DNA of 16,056 nt from Planctomycetaceae bacterium (GTDB taxonomy: Bacteria; Planctomycetota; Planctomycetia; Pirellulales; UBA1268). The position numbers and the translations under genes are program-made. Position 1 is the stretch's first letter; each line of letters starts with the position of its first letter. The notes beneath the pieces were generated by a model, which worked only from the letters and a program-made list of their open reading frames with translations, was not told the origin of the DNA and did no database searches. Below, piece by piece: positions 14,622-16,056 of the stretch. The stretch is taken from assembly GCA_003488325.1 (NCBI GenBank), contig DNLZ01000116.1, positions 6,631-22,686 on the forward strand, in the 5' to 3' direction.

Positions 14622-14754
14622 GAGGGCGCTGAGAATACGCCCGGCGCCAGGCGGGGCCAACCATGCGGTGCGTGGAGCCGGTAGGCTGTGGGCCCATCCT
14701 GACCGCGGGGCGAGTGCCTCGCGGCCTCCCTCAGCGTTCGCCGGGATTGCAGCC
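14622..14754. promoter_or_regulatory. Divergent promoter region between two exported hydrolases
   Basis: This 133-bp spacer serves two opposite genes. On the minus strand TATTCT (plus-strand 14632-14637) with TTGGCC (14655-14660) at exactly 17-base spacing is the best sigma70-like promoter in the window. Its expected transcription start lies within a few bases of the ATG at 14621. On the plus strand TAGGCT lies at 14682-14687 inside CCGGTAGGCTGTGGGCCCA (14678-14696), 67 bases before the ATG at 14755. Confidence 0.4.
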
Positions 14755-16056
14755 ATGCCGACCAAGCTCGAGCGTGCCGTTCTTCTCATCGCCGCCCTCG
14801 CCATGCTCGCCGACGGGGCGGTCGCGGTCGCGCAGGTGCCGCCGTACGACGTGTTTCCAGCCGCGGAACCGCCCTACTACCGCGTGCGGTACGAAGCCGG
14901 CACGCAGCCGGGCGAGCTCGTCTATCCGGTCAACCACACCATCTGGATCCCGCCGGGCGTGACGATGCTTCGTGGCGTCGTCATTCATCAGCACGGCTGC
15001 GGTGAGGGGTCGTGCAAGTCGGGGCTGACCGGTGCCTATGACCTCCACTGGCAGGCGCTGGCCAGGCGGCACGGCTGTGCCCTGCTCGCTCCGGCGTACG
15101 AGCAGCCCGACAAGGCGGAGTGTCAGATGTGGTGCGATCCGCGCAACGGCTCGGCGGCACGGCTGCAGCAGGCGCTCGCCGATCTCGGCGCGGCCTCGGG
15201 GCATCCCGAGCTCGCCACCGTCCCCTGGGCGCTCTGGGGACACAGCGGTGGCGGCCACTGGTGCGGCGGCATGGTGATGCTCCACCCCGAGCGCGTCGCG
15301 GCGGCATGGCTCCGCTCGGGCGTGCCGTTGCTCGAGGCCGATCCGGCCTCCACGCGCATCAGGCCGCACGTGCTTCCGGACCCGGCGCTCGGCGTGCCGA
15401 TCATGTGCAATCCCGGCACCAAGGAGGGCGTGACGGTGAAGGACGGCCGGTTCGCGGGCGTGTGGCCGGCCAACGAGAGGTTTTTCAAGGCGATTCGCGC
15501 GAAGGGCGGGCTGGTGGGAGTCGCCGTCGATCCGCTGTCGGCGCACGAGTGCGGCAACCAGCGCTACCTCGCCATCCCCTGGCTCGACGCGTGCCTCACG
15601 GCGCGGCTGCCACCCGAGCCCGGTGCGGCCCTGCGACCGATGCCGACCTCGGACGCCTGGCTCGGGCCGATCACGGGCGGCGAGGCCACGCCGGCGTCGT
15701 CGTCGAGCACCCCGCTCGAATCGGCGTGGCTCCCGAACGAGGAGATCGCCCGCAAGTGGATGCAGTACGTGGCCGACACCGCGGTGGCCGACACGACGCC
15801 TCCACCGGCACCACGTCGCGTGCGGCTGAGGTCCGATGCCGCGGGCAGGCAGGAGCTCGTCTGGGAGGCGGAGGCCGATCCCGAGAGCGGCCTGGCCGGG
15901 TTCGTGGTCGAGCGGGACGGCACGATCCTCGCGAAGGTCCCCGAGCAGCCGGTCAATCCGTTCGGCCGGCCGCTGTTCCAAAACCTTCAGTACAGCGACA
16001 CGCCGACCCAGCCCCTCGTCGAGCCGCGGTTCGTGGACTCGTCCGCGACGCCCGGC
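14755..16056 (+). CDS. Secreted alpha/beta hydrolase with C-terminal fibronectin-III-like domain (3' end missing)
   Basis: The reading frame from ATG 14755 stays open for 434 codons to the window edge, so the C-terminus is missing. A hydrophobic signal peptide covers about residues 1-26 (VLLIAALAMLADGAVAVAQ). The catalytic domain has an esterase-like set of motifs: VVIHQHGCG (residues 75-83) as a likely oxyanion-hole loop, the nucleophile elbow GHSGGGH with S164, and SAHECGNQ with H264 as the candidate catalytic histidine; I could not place the acid residue with confidence. After a Ser/Thr/Pro-rich stretch, residues about 346-400 read DTTPPPAPRRVRL and later ADPESGLAGFVVERDG, the usual form of fibronectin type III domains in secreted planctomycete enzymes. 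Similar domains accompany hydrolases acting on polymers or esters, but the substrate is unknown. No clear ribosome binding site precedes the ATG. It is divergent from the CocE-like hydrolase. Confidence 0.87.
   Translation, partial: MPTKLERAVLLIAALAMLADGAVAVAQVPPYDVFPAAEPPYYRVRYEAGTQPGELVYPVNHTIWIPPGVTMLRGVVIHQHGCGEGSCKSGLTGAYDLHWQALARRHGCALLAPAYEQPDKAECQMWCDPRNGSAARLQQALADLGAASGHPELATVPWALWGHSGGGHWCGGMVMLHPERVAAAWLRSGVPLLEADPASTRIRPHVLPDPALGVPIMCNPGTKEGVTVKDGRFAGVWPANERFFKAIRAKGGLVGVAVDPLSAHECGNQRYLAIPWLDACLTARLPPEPGAALRPMPTSDAWLGPITGGEATPASSSSTPLESAWLPNEEIARKWMQYVADTAVADTTPPPAPRRVRLRSDAAGRQELVWEAEADPESGLAGFVVERDGTILAKVPEQPVNPFGRPLFQNLQYSDTPTQPLVEPRFVDSSATPG

Noticed and set aside
12717..14684. 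655-codon plus-strand open frame opposite the CocE-like gene
   Set aside because: Shadow frame with no domain features; the minus strand encodes a complete catalytic triad and jelly-roll domain.
14622..14804. Upstream extension of the CocE-like gene to an ATG at 14804
   Set aside because: It would overlap the divergent hydrolase start at 14755, and the added residues (MARAAMRRTARSS and on) look non-coding. A normal signal peptide begins at 14621.

Overview
This is a very GC-rich window, roughly 70% G+C by eye, from a member of the Planctomycetota. The clearest evidence is a pair of adjacent genes at 291-4672. One encodes a cytochrome-like PSCyt1/DUF1549/DUF1553 protein and the other a Tat-exported DUF1501 protein, a pairing typical of planctomycete genomes. 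The divergent left-edge fragment, which starts like a secreted PQQ-type beta-propeller, fits the same group. Order and genus cannot be resolved from this sequence. The window is densely coded: ten protein genes, two of them cut by the window edges, and no gap over 300 bases. I found no RNA genes, mobile elements, CRISPR arrays or convincing terminators.

Left part (1-5888). A minus-strand gene runs off the left edge. Divergent from it, the PSD1-type cytochrome protein and the DUF1501 protein form a probable two-gene operon of exported proteins. A separate membrane fatty-acid-desaturase-like gene follows, with its own strong ribosome binding site.

Middle part (5913-12684). This is the most interesting region. 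A minus-strand unit encodes a very unusual protein: an MlrC/M81 metallopeptidase joined in one reading frame to a class III, glutamate-1-semialdehyde-aminomutase-like aminotransferase. An MFS permease of the anion:cation symporter type lies directly downstream. Divergent from this unit are a D-threonine aldolase/D-serine dehydratase-type PLP enzyme and a cytoplasmic M19 dipeptidase. Together they look like uptake and breakdown of small peptides or amides containing D-, beta- or hydroxy-amino acids. The substrate is not known, and this reading is inference.

Right part (12696-16056). Two exported serine hydrolases are transcribed divergently from a 133-bp spacer. One is a CocE/NonD-type acyl or X-Pro hydrolase. 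The other is an alpha/beta hydrolase that carries a fibronectin-III-like domain where the window ends.

Intergenic regions are short, about 11 to 135 bp. Several hold -10-like hexamers at plausible distances from start codons. Two of these sit in a nearly identical sequence block (11537-11553 and 14678-14696).
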